The notes beneath the pieces were generated by a model. It made no database searches. It saw nothing but the letters and a program-made list of their open reading frames with translations, and had not been told where the DNA came from. From assembly GCF_037996765.1 (NCBI RefSeq), contig NZ_JBBNAD010000004.1, forward strand, positions 186,001-250,000: DNA of 64,000 bases, read 5' to 3'. The position numbers and the translations under genes are program-made. Of the stretch, positions 16,848 to 25,241 are shown in pieces. Each line of letters opens with the position of its first letter. Positions within the stretch are counted from its first letter, which is position 1. Origin of the DNA: Bdellovibrio sp. GT3 (GTDB lineage: Bacteria > Bdellovibrionota > Bdellovibrionia > Bdellovibrionales > Bdellovibrionaceae).

Positions 16848-16942
16848 CGCAGGCAAATTGCTTTCTCCTGCGTTGCTTCTCGTCGGCATACAGGAGTATG
16901 CCTTCTCGTCGCGCCTGGGATAAAACAATTTTCCAGCGTTAG
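16844..16942. repeat. 99-bp imperfect palindrome between convergent genes
   Basis: The outer ends read CTAACGC(A/T)GG on both strands, followed by matched AAATTG-type and CCTGCG/CCAGG-type blocks, and the centre is a perfect GGCATAC-AGGA-GTATGCC hairpin (16885-16902). A TTCTCGTCG block occurs in direct orientation on both sides of the centre. Each end carries the stop codon of a flanking gene (cmk on plus, the 605-residue gene on minus). It resembles a REP/BIME-like or miniature repeat and could act as a bidirectional terminator. Confidence 0.7.
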
Positions 16943-18756
16943 TTATTTTGAGATTGCATGCGCTGCTTGGTTTCAAGCAGCAGGGCCAGTCTTAGGTTCG
17001 CGCGATAGATATCCTCGAAGCGGCTTTGTGGGCTTTCTTGAATATCGCGCAAGTTTTGTTCTTCCATTTTAAAATAGGCATCCATGGCCAGACGAAGTGA
17101 TTCTTTCATTTCTGGATCCTTGGTATTCAATGTTTCTTCAAAAATTCCCAGCTGGCCGGTTTTTGATTCCTTCTGGAATTCCTCGCGGATTTCAGACTCC
17201 CAAAGTTTGAAGTAGTCCAGCGTTTCATCATCCCAGTACTGCACATCCTTGCCGTAACGAGCCTCAAGATAACCGCGTTGAGCTGCAGAGAAACCGATGA
17301 AAGACCAATAAACCCGCGTCTCCATCATGTTGATATAAAGATTGCGCCACAGGTGGTTTTTGTTTTCCGATGATTTTGCCACGCGAACCTGCAGAAGTTC
17401 CTGAACCAGAGGTTGCTGCGACTGGTTTTCTGCTCCGATCGTCTTTAGTGAGCCCAGATAGAACATGACCTGGCTTGGTGACGGATCAATGATTCCAGGG
17501 ATGTCGGTTTGTGCCTGTCCTTTCAAAGCTTTTACCACCATCGAAGCACAATCCAACGCCAGCGTGTAATTGCGATAGCGTTTCCCGGTTTGCATTTCCA
17601 AGTAGCGTTTCAATTTATTTTTTTGTGCCTGACCGAGCTTCAATCGCGCCGTCTGCATAACTCGCTCGGTTTTATCCAAGCCTGTCCATGCAATACTTTT
17701 TTGCAAAATAGTCTGCTCAGGTGTTTGACCTTGAGTCAGTCCTTCCTGAATTACATCGGCAAGCACATATTCGCGCGTGGTTTTAACCGTCATATGTGTT
17801 TGACCATAAGAATAGACCAAGCCGTCCATTTCAATGGCCATGTGTGGGAAGGGAACTGTTTCGTTATAGATTCGCACTTCGTCAGAGGCCAATTGGAACT
17901 TGGAATCATTCAGGAATTTTCCGGATTCAACCGTGGCGCTTGGGTCATTGAGTTGTTCGTACCAGTTGTAAGCTTCAATTAAGGAAACTGCGATGATCGC
18001 ATTCAATGCATAATCAGCGACACGACGGATTTTAACCCAAGTGCGATGCTCATTTAAAAAGTCCTGACGCTCCTTAAAGATATTCTCGGCCTTGTATTTT
18101 TTTAGAGTCGTTACTTCTTCGGCAGTGGGACGGTATTTGGGATCGCGCCAAAGTTTTTTAAAGATCTTTTGCGTTGGAGTCAGACCACCCGGCAAGTCAA
18201 TACCATGAGGGATCAGTAGCATGTATTTCAAAGGGCCATTGTACAGGGATTGCGTCAGGCGCAGGCCTTTTTCTTTCGCAGTCGGTGCCGTGAAGAAGTC
18301 CGGGGTCCCGCCACGAGTTGCAGAGTATTGGGCATATTGTTGCAAAAGACGAATCGGAGCTTCCATGGCAGCTTGATAGTAAAGCACTCCTTCGAACATT
18401 TTCATTTTGCGCGGGGAGGAAGTCATGAACGCAAGTTCATCAGTCGTCAAACGCTGTTTGTTTGAGCCGATACCGGAAATCATTTTCTTGGTGATCTCAG
18501 TAAAACGTTTGTCAGCAATCGGGGAGGAATTGTCCTTAGCCTCGGCCGCAAAAAGCTTATTATAAGTATACAGCGCTGACAGATGTTGAAGTGCCGTGGT
18601 GTTCTTCATGACAGCCAGCTTTTTATTCAAATAACTGTCGTAAGTTTCTGTGACCGTTTTTTCTGAAGAGAAAACCGATGAGCACGTCAGGGCCTGAGCG
18701 TGGGCCGCCCAAGGTACCAGTGCTATCATCATGATTTTAAGCAATAAGTGCTTCAT
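16939..18756 (-). CDS. Large secreted protein with a possible permuted NlpC/P60-like (DUF4105-type) core
   Basis: A 605-residue protein with a signal peptide ending AAHAQA. Most of it is helical and charged. Around residues ~300-415 there is a His-first, Cys-later arrangement: FPHMAIEMDGLVYSYGQTH, then RYRNYTLALDCASMVVKAL, like circularly permuted NlpC/P60 or DUF4105 proteases. Whether it is active is not known. It follows the 373-residue secreted protein after a strong terminator, so it is probably only partly co-expressed with it. ATG 18756 follows GAAGAGAGAAT. No confident function. Confidence 0.65.
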   Translation of the reverse strand: MKHLLLKIMMIALVPWAAHAQALTCSSVFSSEKTVTETYDSYLNKKLAVMKNTTALQHLSALYTYNKLFAAEAKDNSSPIADKRFTEITKKMISGIGSNKQRLTTDELAFMTSSPRKMKMFEGVLYYQAAMEAPIRLLQQYAQYSATRGGTPDFFTAPTAKEKGLRLTQSLYNGPLKYMLLIPHGIDLPGGLTPTQKIFKKLWRDPKYRPTAEEVTTLKKYKAENIFKERQDFLNEHRTWVKIRRVADYALNAIIAVSLIEAYNWYEQLNDPSATVESGKFLNDSKFQLASDEVRIYNETVPFPHMAIEMDGLVYSYGQTHMTVKTTREYVLADVIQEGLTQGQTPEQTILQKSIAWTGLDKTERVMQTARLKLGQAQKNKLKRYLEMQTGKRYRNYTLALDCASMVVKALKGQAQTDIPGIIDPSPSQVMFYLGSLKTIGAENQSQQPLVQELLQVRVAKSSENKNHLWRNLYINMMETRVYWSFIGFSAAQRGYLEARYGKDVQYWDDETLDYFKLWESEIREEFQKESKTGQLGIFEETLNTKDPEMKESLRLAMDAYFKMEEQNLRDIQESPQSRFEDIYRANLRLALLLETKQRMQSQNN

Positions 18757-18769
18757 ATTCTCTCTTCAC

Positions 18770-18803
18770 AAAAAACTGGAGGAGCCCCGAGAGGCTCCTC
18801 CAG
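18770..18803 (-). terminator. Strong terminator after the 373-residue secreted protein gene
   Basis: An 11-bp perfect stem, CTGGAGGAGCC (18776-18786) with GGCTCCTCCAG (18793-18803), is followed on the minus strand by a T run (18770-18775). Confidence 0.9.
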
Positions 18804-18808
18804 AGTTA

Positions 18809-19930
18809 TTACTTCTTAAGATTGAAACCGATCAAAGCCAATTTCGCGGAAACAGAACCCAGCATGCGCTCGATTTCTGTTCTTACTTGAGGGTCTCTAA
18901 CGTTGTTTGAAGTCAACTGAGACTCAAGCAAAGCCGCCAATTGCAAAGCCATTTCTGTATTTTGGATTGCCAACTCTTTCGTGTTCGCATCAACTTGCTC
19001 GGAAGACGTCAAACCTTTGATAAGGTTGCGTACTTTCAATGCCGCTGTCGTCGCGTTGCGATCAACGATGTTTTTATCGGCCATCAACTTGATCACATCA
19101 AGATTGTACAGGCTGCTGTCTTCGCTGAATTTGTTTGCAACCGCCTGGCGGATGATGTCGTCATAGATAGCGATCTTAAGTTGTGATTGCTGGTCCGCAT
19201 TCAAGCTGAAGATTTCAGAAAGACCGCGTACTTCCGCGTCGATGCGGGAGCGGATTACTTTGTCCTGGCCTAGGATGCTGCGCACTTGCGACATGGACAT
19301 AGCTTCCTTGGAGTCATTCATCATAAAGAAGAATGAACCTGCCGCACTGGCTGAAGCAGATGAAGTACCTGAAGAAAGCATTGTGTGCTTGTTGATAAGC
19401 AATTTAATAACCGGCTCGATGATGCGCTCATAAGTAAACTCCATGGATTTGCCCGAGCTTTCCACGGATTGTTCGAGTACTTTATCAAGGCCGGTAGCGA
19501 TCGAGAATTTATCAAGACCTTCAATAGAAAGTTTACCCATGGTTTGAATAGAGCGCAGAACCATCGTCAATGGCACCAATACGAATTCAACTTTTTTAAC
19601 GGATTCCACTCCTAGATATCCAGCACCGATGGTCACGCTGGAAGTTGGAACTCCACCCAGATAAGCGGTACGCAAGTAAGTGTACTTTTTAGCTACAGCA
19701 GCATCAACAGCAACCAATTTGCCAGCGCTGCTTTCAACTTTAGTTGTCGCGATGATCAAAGATAGCAAAGTCGCTGTGGATTGATCCAATGCGATTTCTG
19801 AGGCTGTTGATTTTTTTACGGCTACGCTGCCAGTGATGGAAGCGTCTTCCATTGGGCTGCGTGCAGAAGCAAATGCGGGTGCAACCAAAGTCATTGCCGT
19901 CAATACAGATACTGCCTTTTTAGATTTCAT
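18809..19930 (-). CDS. Secreted 373-residue protein of unknown function
   Basis: The start is set at ATG 19930, which opens the signal peptide MKSKKAVSVL ending FASA; the frame runs open to 20032 but that part encodes no signal. The mature protein is rich in Ser, Ala, Leu and Lys and looks largely helical, with no Cys. I do not recognise a family. It has a structured leader that can pair with the GAGAGAGA ribosome binding site (19934-19998), and a strong terminator, so it seems a highly controlled single gene. Confidence 0.7.
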   Translation of the reverse strand: MKSKKAVSVLTAMTLVAPAFASARSPMEDASITGSVAVKKSTASEIALDQSTATLLSLIIATTKVESSAGKLVAVDAAVAKKYTYLRTAYLGGVPTSSVTIGAGYLGVESVKKVEFVLVPLTMVLRSIQTMGKLSIEGLDKFSIATGLDKVLEQSVESSGKSMEFTYERIIEPVIKLLINKHTMLSSGTSSASASAAGSFFFMMNDSKEAMSMSQVRSILGQDKVIRSRIDAEVRGLSEIFSLNADQQSQLKIAIYDDIIRQAVANKFSEDSSLYNLDVIKLMADKNIVDRNATTAALKVRNLIKGLTSSEQVDANTKELAIQNTEMALQLAALLESQLTSNNVRDPQVRTEIERMLGSVSAKLALIGFNLKK

Positions 19931-19933
19931 GGG

Positions 19934-19998
19934 TCTCTCTCTTTCGTAAATCAGCGTCTCGTTTTGAGACGCGTTGTTAATTGGTTTCACGAGAGAGA
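19934..19998 (-). promoter_or_regulatory. Leader structure that can sequester the ribosome binding site
   Basis: On the minus-strand message, UCUCUCUC (19991-19998) can pair with the GAGAGAGA ribosome binding site (19934-19941), enclosing a perfect GCGUCUC/GAGACGC hairpin (19954-19960 with 19966-19972). This arrangement suggests translational control. It is a sequence-based inference; no folding calculation was run. Confidence 0.5.
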
Positions 19999-20125
19999 TT
20001 GAATGCAAATGAGTTTCCAGTGTGGGATGCAATGGATAGTGTATAAACCCAAAAGGGGTGTTTAAGGCCCGCGTAGTTCCCTAAAAGTGGCACTATGGTT
20101 ATCTAATTGTAACCGAGCGAAATGA

Positions 20126-20962
20126 CTAGAATTTGAGGGACTGTTTGATTCCTTCAATGACCAGCTTTTCTGCCGGATTCCTGCCGAATTCAGGGCGATA
20201 AACCAGACAGATTTCATCGGAGTAGGAGGGGAGATCTGCAACGGGTTTCAGTTTGAATCCGGATGCCGAGACTGCGCGTGAAGGAATAACTCCCAAACCC
20301 AGGTTTTCATTTACCATGCTGCAGATCAATTCCAAGCTGTCCGTTTGAATGACCTTACCTGGCTTGCTTTTCCATTTTTTAAAGATGGACTGAGTCTGAA
20401 ATAGTTCCGTATTTGCAATGACGGTATCTTTGTCGACAGCGCCTTTACCCTGCCAGACAGTAACAGTGTCGGTTGCGAGCTTTTGAATTACCAGGTCTGG
20501 ATTGGGGACAGGATTGATAACGATACCAACATCGATGGTGCCACGTTGAATTCCCAGTTGAATGTTTCTGGATAGGTCATGTCGCAGCTCCACGCGATAG
20601 TCCGGAGCTGCAGAGCGAATATGGCGCAGAGCTTTCGGGATCGTATACTGAGCCACCGTAGTGTGACAGCCGATGGTGATGCTTCGACCCGCAAAAAGGG
20701 CTTTGTCACTATCGGGGAATTCAAGTTCAGTCAGAGTGCGCAAAAGGATTTGAGCTTTGCCCAGGAAGACTCGTCCACTGGCGGTCAGCTCAATGCCGGT
20801 TCGCGAACGATAAAACAATATGGTTCCGGCGTCAGTCTCCAGACGTTTCAGACTTTCTGATAAAGCCGGCTGGCTGATTTCCAGTTTGGTGGATGCCTCC
20901 ACAATTGTTCTGCAACTGCTGGTGGCTACAAAGTTCTCGATATCGCGGATTCTGTATTTCAT
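20126..20962 (-). CDS. LysR-family transcriptional regulator
   Basis: A 278-residue protein. The N-terminal winged helix-turn-helix is clear: IENFVATSSCRTIVEASTKL, then SQPALSESLKRLE with the recognition helix. The remainder is a periplasmic-binding-like effector domain (~90-278). LysR proteins usually act as tetramers and often control a divergent neighbour; here that is the secreted protein at 21052, across an AT-rich 89-base gap. The inducer is unknown. Start ATG 20962. Confidence 0.9.
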   Translation of the reverse strand: MKYRIRDIENFVATSSCRTIVEASTKLEISQPALSESLKRLETDAGTILFYRSRTGIELTASGRVFLGKAQILLRTLTELEFPDSDKALFAGRSITIGCHTTVAQYTIPKALRHIRSAAPDYRVELRHDLSRNIQLGIQRGTIDVGIVINPVPNPDLVIQKLATDTVTVWQGKGAVDKDTVIANTELFQTQSIFKKWKSKPGKVIQTDSLELICSMVNENLGLGVIPSRAVSASGFKLKPVADLPSYSDEICLVYRPEFGRNPAEKLVIEGIKQSLKF

Positions 20963-21051
20963 AAGTATTTACCTATTGAAAGTATAGTTATTATCATATT
21001 TTACATATATTCCAAAACGAAATATCTCTACATGCAGGAAAAGGGGAATTT

Positions 21052-21462
21052 ATGAAACAAGTTATTGGAATGTTATTGATGGTGTTCGCTACGTCTTCAG
21101 CTCATGCGCTCTCGATTAAAGAGACCAAATGCACAGGCGGTAATGGTTATGGTTTGCATCTGGTGCGCGGTGAACGGGATACGATGCGTGGGTTCATGCA
21201 AGATGCTTACAACTCCGCAGAAATTATCTGCGAGCAGGGTGGCTGGGGTTCTTTAACTTATCAGGGTCCGATGAAATGCATTGGACTTTGGCAATCGGCC
21301 TATGATTCAGACGGGCAGCCCACTAAGCGTATTGCAGAGATCACCATGCGCATGGGGGTAAATCTTCCGGATGCTACAGCCACTTATGTAAGGAACTGGG
21401 ACGAACGCAATCCTGATACGATCGTTACTAAAGTACTTTCTTGCGAGGTAGAGATATACTAA
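21052..21462 (+). CDS. Small secreted protein, divergent from LysR
   Basis: A 136-residue protein with a signal peptide ending SAHA. The mature part has four Cys (KCTGG, IICEQ, KCIGL, SCEVE), suggesting disulfide bonds in the periplasm or outside. ATG 21052 follows AGGAAAAGGGG. No family is recognised. Because it is divergent from the LysR gene, it is a plausible regulon target. Confidence 0.75.
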   Translation: MKQVIGMLLMVFATSSAHALSIKETKCTGGNGYGLHLVRGERDTMRGFMQDAYNSAEIICEQGGWGSLTYQGPMKCIGLWQSAYDSDGQPTKRIAEITMRMGVNLPDATATYVRNWDERNPDTIVTKVLSCEVEIY

Positions 21463-21605
21463 GTCTGCTTAGGCGGAAATAGGCCCGGCCCTGTCATTTC
21501 TTCAAAGCAGAAACGCGAATCCCTGTTCCTTTGGAATAGGTAAGACTTGAGGGGCGGTCCGGTCTTTGTACCTCTGGTGGCATTTGGTTGTCCCGGAGGT
21601 CTTTT

Positions 21606-22004
21606 GTGATCAAAGTTTTTGCAGTGTCTGGTTTGATTTTTCTAAGCTCGTTCGCCCATGCTCAAAAAGAGGTGGTGGTGACTTGTCAGGGATCATTGAA
21701 TCCGAGCATGAAGCCGCAGGAAAAATATTCGGTGGTTTTGAATGACGTGGGTGATGTGGTCCTTGAAGGGCAAGACGCGAAATCTTCACAGATCTATGTC
21801 AGAGTGGATTCTATTAGAGATATCAAGCGTAATGATGATTTTGGTTTGAACCTGGAAAGTACCAAGCGTCAGATGGGAATGGTATTGTCCCGCCAATCGA
21901 TTGATATCGACTATAGAACGGGAAAAGGCCTGGCCCAAGATTCGTTGAATTTCAACGGTGGGTCCAAGCCTCGTTCAATTTACCTGGCTTCGTGCGCGCG
22001 CTAA
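21606..22004 (+). CDS. Small secreted beta-rich protein of unknown function
   Basis: I chose GTG 21606 because CGGAGGT lies just upstream and it opens a signal peptide ending FAHA; the frame extends to a TTG at 21588 that would include the ribosome binding site as coding. The 132-residue product looks mostly beta and has two Cys (TCQG near the N terminus, SCAR at the end). Its stop is immediately followed, on the other strand, by the stop of the gene at 22005. Function unknown. Confidence 0.72.
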   Translation: MIKVFAVSGLIFLSSFAHAQKEVVVTCQGSLNPSMKPQEKYSVVLNDVGDVVLEGQDAKSSQIYVRVDSIRDIKRNDDFGLNLESTKRQMGMVLSRQSIDIDYRTGKGLAQDSLNFNGGSKPRSIYLASCAR

Positions 22005-22442
22005 CTATTTAGTCTTGTAAACGCATGTACCCAGATCACGGTTGTCTTTTTTGTAAGTGACCGTGATTTCTTTAGCTTTGATTTTTACGATCGTCGTTGA
22101 ATCTGATCTCACCTGACCTTGGCAGATTTCCTTATCCACACGGGTCAACACTGTAGAAGACGAATCGTCCATACGAGTGTTGCTCTGAGTGAATTCGCAA
22201 TTGTCATCCAGATCCGACTGCATTTTGATATCTTCATTTTTCAAAGGCAGAATATCAGTGCCGACAGTCAATGTTTTCAACTTCAGATCTCGCTTCGCAA
22301 TTTCAAAGTCGTTGCAGATGTCTTCATCACCGCTGGTCATTTTATAGGTGCCCAAAGTCAAATCAGGAATCGATTGGGCTTGCGCCACACCTGAAAATGC
22401 GATCATGGAAAAGCAAATAAGAGTTATTACTTTTGAAAACAT
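22005..22442 (-). CDS. Small secreted Cys-containing protein of unknown function
   Basis: A 145-residue protein with a signal peptide ending AQAQ. Four Cys in the mature part (DICND, NCEFT, ICQGQ, TCVYK) and a beta-rich pattern suggest a small disulfide-bonded barrel or sandwich, possibly lipocalin-like, but I cannot confirm this. Its start overlaps the end of the upstream gene at 22427 by 16 bases, so the two are translationally linked. It likely acts with that wall-active-looking protein. Confidence 0.7.
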   Translation of the reverse strand: MFSKVITLICFSMIAFSGVAQAQSIPDLTLGTYKMTSGDEDICNDFEIAKRDLKLKTLTVGTDILPLKNEDIKMQSDLDDNCEFTQSNTRMDDSSSTVLTRVDKEICQGQVRSDSTTIVKIKAKEITVTYKKDNRDLGTCVYKTK

Positions 22443-23560
22443 AGTGCGAACCTTTCCATGTGCGGAAGCATTTGACGTTTAACGCGATGACCACGTGTCG
22501 GGCCCCAGTATTTGTTTCCGGTTGTGGCTGTACTTCCACGAGCCAGCTGCGTGTCTTTCATTATCTCAATAGCACACTTGGCTTGTCCAGCGGCTGTTTT
22601 CACATTGGCACACTCCGGCCCCCGGCTGGCGCGAATGATCGGGCTCAGTTCGACTGTCCAGATCCCTAAACCATCTGTTGGATTCAGGCGTTTTCTATTG
22701 CCATTTCTATCGGTGTAGAACTGACCGTGTCTTAATCCTGGGTTACAAGTCGAAGATTCTTCCTGACCCAATGAAGTCCAAAACCAATTCCAGGCTTTCA
22801 GTTTGTTTTCCGTACTAAGATTATTGAATCGTGGACACAATCCACCCAGAGCATTGCTTTTCAAGTAGTATTGGCTGTTTCTGGCGTCCGCCATTGTCGA
22901 CATCATGTATTGACCCAACTGATTCGGGCTGCCTTGGGAGTTCATAAGTAGATTTTGACATTGGCTGGTCATGCCACGGGATTTTTTACCAGAAACTCTT
23001 TTCTTTAGAATAACGGCACGTTTGCCTGATTGGGTCGAAGGCTTTGAGCAGTTCACGCAGGAATCATTTGCAACCTTGGTGGCATTCGATCTGTTGATAG
23101 CTTCAATGGCTTCTTTGTTAGCTTGGTCTTTTTTGTTTTTAAAGTCAGGATCTTCAATCGCCGGCTTTTCTTTTTCAACTTTCGCGGCTTTTGCCTGAGT
23201 TGATGTTTTGGTTTTCTTGCCTGAATTCCAATCTGAAGGCATTTCTTCGTATAAAGACAGATCTGAATCACCATCGCGATGGTAGACCCACATCTCGTCA
23301 CCTTGATTGCGACCATTCATGACTTTGATTTTAATTCCAAAACTGCCGGAGCGAAGTTTTTTGGTTTCAAGTACTTGTCCACGAGTGCCGCGGGAAAGTG
23401 TCGTCATAACGTTGCGGTCACTGCTTGAAAAAGAAGCTGATGAACGCCCATTAAGCATTCCATTCAACTCAACATATTCTTCAGTGCCGGTAAAACCCGC
23501 CAACAAAGAAATGCTCAAGGTGCCTATCAATATTCTGGTTGTTAACTTCTTTAGTTCCAT
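22427..23560 (-). CDS. Secreted protein: N-terminal SH3-like domain plus transglycosylase-like C-terminal domain
   Basis: A 377-residue protein with a signal sequence near residues 1-25. Residues ~30-95 (ELNGMLNGRSSASFSSSDRN to DEMWVYH) match the N-terminal domain of the protein at 7955. A Lys/Ser-rich linker and a CVNC pair follow. The C-terminal ~170 residues resemble a lytic-transglycosylase or lysozyme fold: WTSLGQEESSTCNPG with a candidate catalytic Glu, then DGLGIWTVELSP. Several Cys could form disulfides. Probably acts on peptidoglycan, by inference from these motifs. Confidence 0.7.
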   Translation of the reverse strand: MELKKLTTRILIGTLSISLLAGFTGTEEYVELNGMLNGRSSASFSSSDRNVMTTLSRGTRGQVLETKKLRSGSFGIKIKVMNGRNQGDEMWVYHRDGDSDLSLYEEMPSDWNSGKKTKTSTQAKAAKVEKEKPAIEDPDFKNKKDQANKEAIEAINRSNATKVANDSCVNCSKPSTQSGKRAVILKKRVSGKKSRGMTSQCQNLLMNSQGSPNQLGQYMMSTMADARNSQYYLKSNALGGLCPRFNNLSTENKLKAWNWFWTSLGQEESSTCNPGLRHGQFYTDRNGNRKRLNPTDGLGIWTVELSPIIRASRGPECANVKTAAGQAKCAIEIMKDTQLARGSTATTGNKYWGPTRGHRVKRQMLPHMERFALCFQK

Positions 23561-23714
23561 GAAGTCAGGTAGTGCAAGGATCAGGCACGCCTGGCATCAT
23601 GAAACTTCCAAGTATTTACATTAAGTTACTGGATTCCGCCCGAATTCCATGAGTATCAGAATGAGGCGAAATCGCAGTTTTGTCACCGGGCTGTCAACAG
23701 ACTGAACAGGGGCA

Positions 23715-24605
23715 TCAGTGATGCTTAAGGCTCTGTTCCTCGCTTAAGCGGCCCAGGTTTCGTCCAGCCATCACTTCAGATGGACTGCCCAGGAATTCCA
23801 ATAGGTCGGAATTAAAGCGCTCTGGCTGCGTTTGCGCCAGCCCGTGATCGGCTCCGTCATAGACCTTAAGAGTCGCGTTCGGAATTAGCTTCACCGCCTC
23901 AATGGCAGAGGCGCCGATCGGCACAATCTGATCGTCGCTACCATGAATCAGTAAAGTGGGAACATCGATTTTCTTGATGTCGTCGGAATAGTCCACTTCT
24001 GAAAACTGCTCGATGCAGTCCCACTGAGCCTTGATTCCACCCATCATGCCCTGCAGCCAGAAGGAATCACACAGTCCTTGGGATGTTTTATTCATCATGC
24101 GGTTGAAGCCGTAAAACTTTTTCGACAAATCCTGATAGAACTGCGACCGATTGTCGGCGACTCCCTGGCGAATATCATCGAAGACCTCTTTGGGAAGGCC
24201 GCCGGGATTCTGGGGCGTCTTCAGCATCAGGGGAGGAACGGCTCCGACCAAAACAGCCTTCGCAACACGGGTTGTGCCATGGCGGCCAAGATATCGAGCC
24301 ACTTCACCTCCACCTGTGGAATGACCGACCAGGATAAGATCGTGCAAATCCAATTCATCAATGAGTTCTGCCAGATCGTCGGCGTACTGATCCATATGGT
24401 TGCCTTCCCAAGTTTGGCTGGATCTTCCGTGACCACGACGGTCGTGGGCTATCACACGATAACCTTCATGAAGCAGAGCCAGCATCTGTGACTCCCAGGC
24501 ATCCGAAGTGAGTGGCCAACCGTGAGAAAACAGTACGGGCTGCCCTTGGCCCCAGTCTTTGTAAAAGATCTTTGTACCATCGGAGACAGTAAAGAATGAA
24601 CTCAT
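23715..24605 (-). CDS. Alpha/beta hydrolase (non-haem haloperoxidase / esterase type)
   Basis: A 296-residue cytosolic protein. The nucleophile elbow is GHSTGGG with Ser96; the oxyanion-region [10 protein letters not shown], the DRRGHGRS segment, the acid near GSDDQIVP and the His in GADHGLAQ complete the catalytic set. This arrangement is typical of the non-haem chloroperoxidase/esterase branch. These enzymes often act as general esterases or perhydrolases. It is monocistronic, with no clear partner gene. Confidence 0.88.
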   Translation of the reverse strand: MSSFFTVSDGTKIFYKDWGQGQPVLFSHGWPLTSDAWESQMLALLHEGYRVIAHDRRGHGRSSQTWEGNHMDQYADDLAELIDELDLHDLILVGHSTGGGEVARYLGRHGTTRVAKAVLVGAVPPLMLKTPQNPGGLPKEVFDDIRQGVADNRSQFYQDLSKKFYGFNRMMNKTSQGLCDSFWLQGMMGGIKAQWDCIEQFSEVDYSDDIKKIDVPTLLIHGSDDQIVPIGASAIEAVKLIPNATLKVYDGADHGLAQTQPERFNSDLLEFLGSPSEVMAGRNLGRLSEEQSLKHH

Positions 24606-24731
24606 GTGGGTTTCCTTTCAGATAATCCGTTTTTGCTTTACAGATTAAAGCTAACATTCAGTGATGCCGGCGAGGGACGGAATTGCTGTCTGCATGAGAA
24701 AATGCAGATGCTCATACTGTAGGGTGACATG

Positions 24732-25241
24732 TTATGAGTTGCTGGCAGCTTGTTTCTCGGCGAAAGATCGCAGGGTGTAAGTCAAAAAGAATGCCGTGGT
24801 TATCGTTACCAACTTGATGAAAATTTCAAAGATCTGTTGGAATACTGGCAGATTCATCCAGTACATCTCACTCAGTATCAGCACCGTGATGCACAGTAAA
24901 AAGTTTCCGATGACGATCCAGTTGATGAGTCGTACGGAAAACACCAAGGGCACAAGCGCCACCACGGTCAAAGTGATATTTGCATTCTTTGTTGTCGCTG
25001 CAAAACTGGTTGTCAGAGTTACACCGAACAGCATCAGGAGGCATTGGATGATGACGGCGGGGGCGTTGCGGTGCTCTTCGCGAAACATGCGGGCTCCCAG
25101 CATTCCCAAGAAGGCGATCACAGCCAAGGTAAAAATATTTGGCCTGGAGATATCAAAGGCCAAATAAAATATGCAAAAAGCCAGGCAGGCAATCCAGATG
25201 CACGTCAGTAAATATCGGGCCATCGTGTTTCGATCGGTCAT
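24732..25241 (-). CDS. Inner-membrane protein of unknown function, coupled to toroid protein gene
   Basis: A 169-residue protein with about five hydrophobic segments (~10-28, 32-48, 60-85, 90-130, 140-158). Its ATG (25239-25241) directly abuts the stop of the upstream toroid gene (25242-25244), an arrangement that favours coupled translation. The two products may form an envelope complex. No family recognised. Confidence 0.7.
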   Translation of the reverse strand: MTDRNTMARYLLTCIWIACLAFCIFYLAFDISRPNIFTLAVIAFLGMLGARMFREEHRNAPAVIIQCLLMLFGVTLTTSFAATTKNANITLTVVALVPLVFSVRLINWIVIGNFLLCITVLILSEMYWMNLPVFQQIFEIFIKLVTITTAFFLTYTLRSFAEKQAASNS

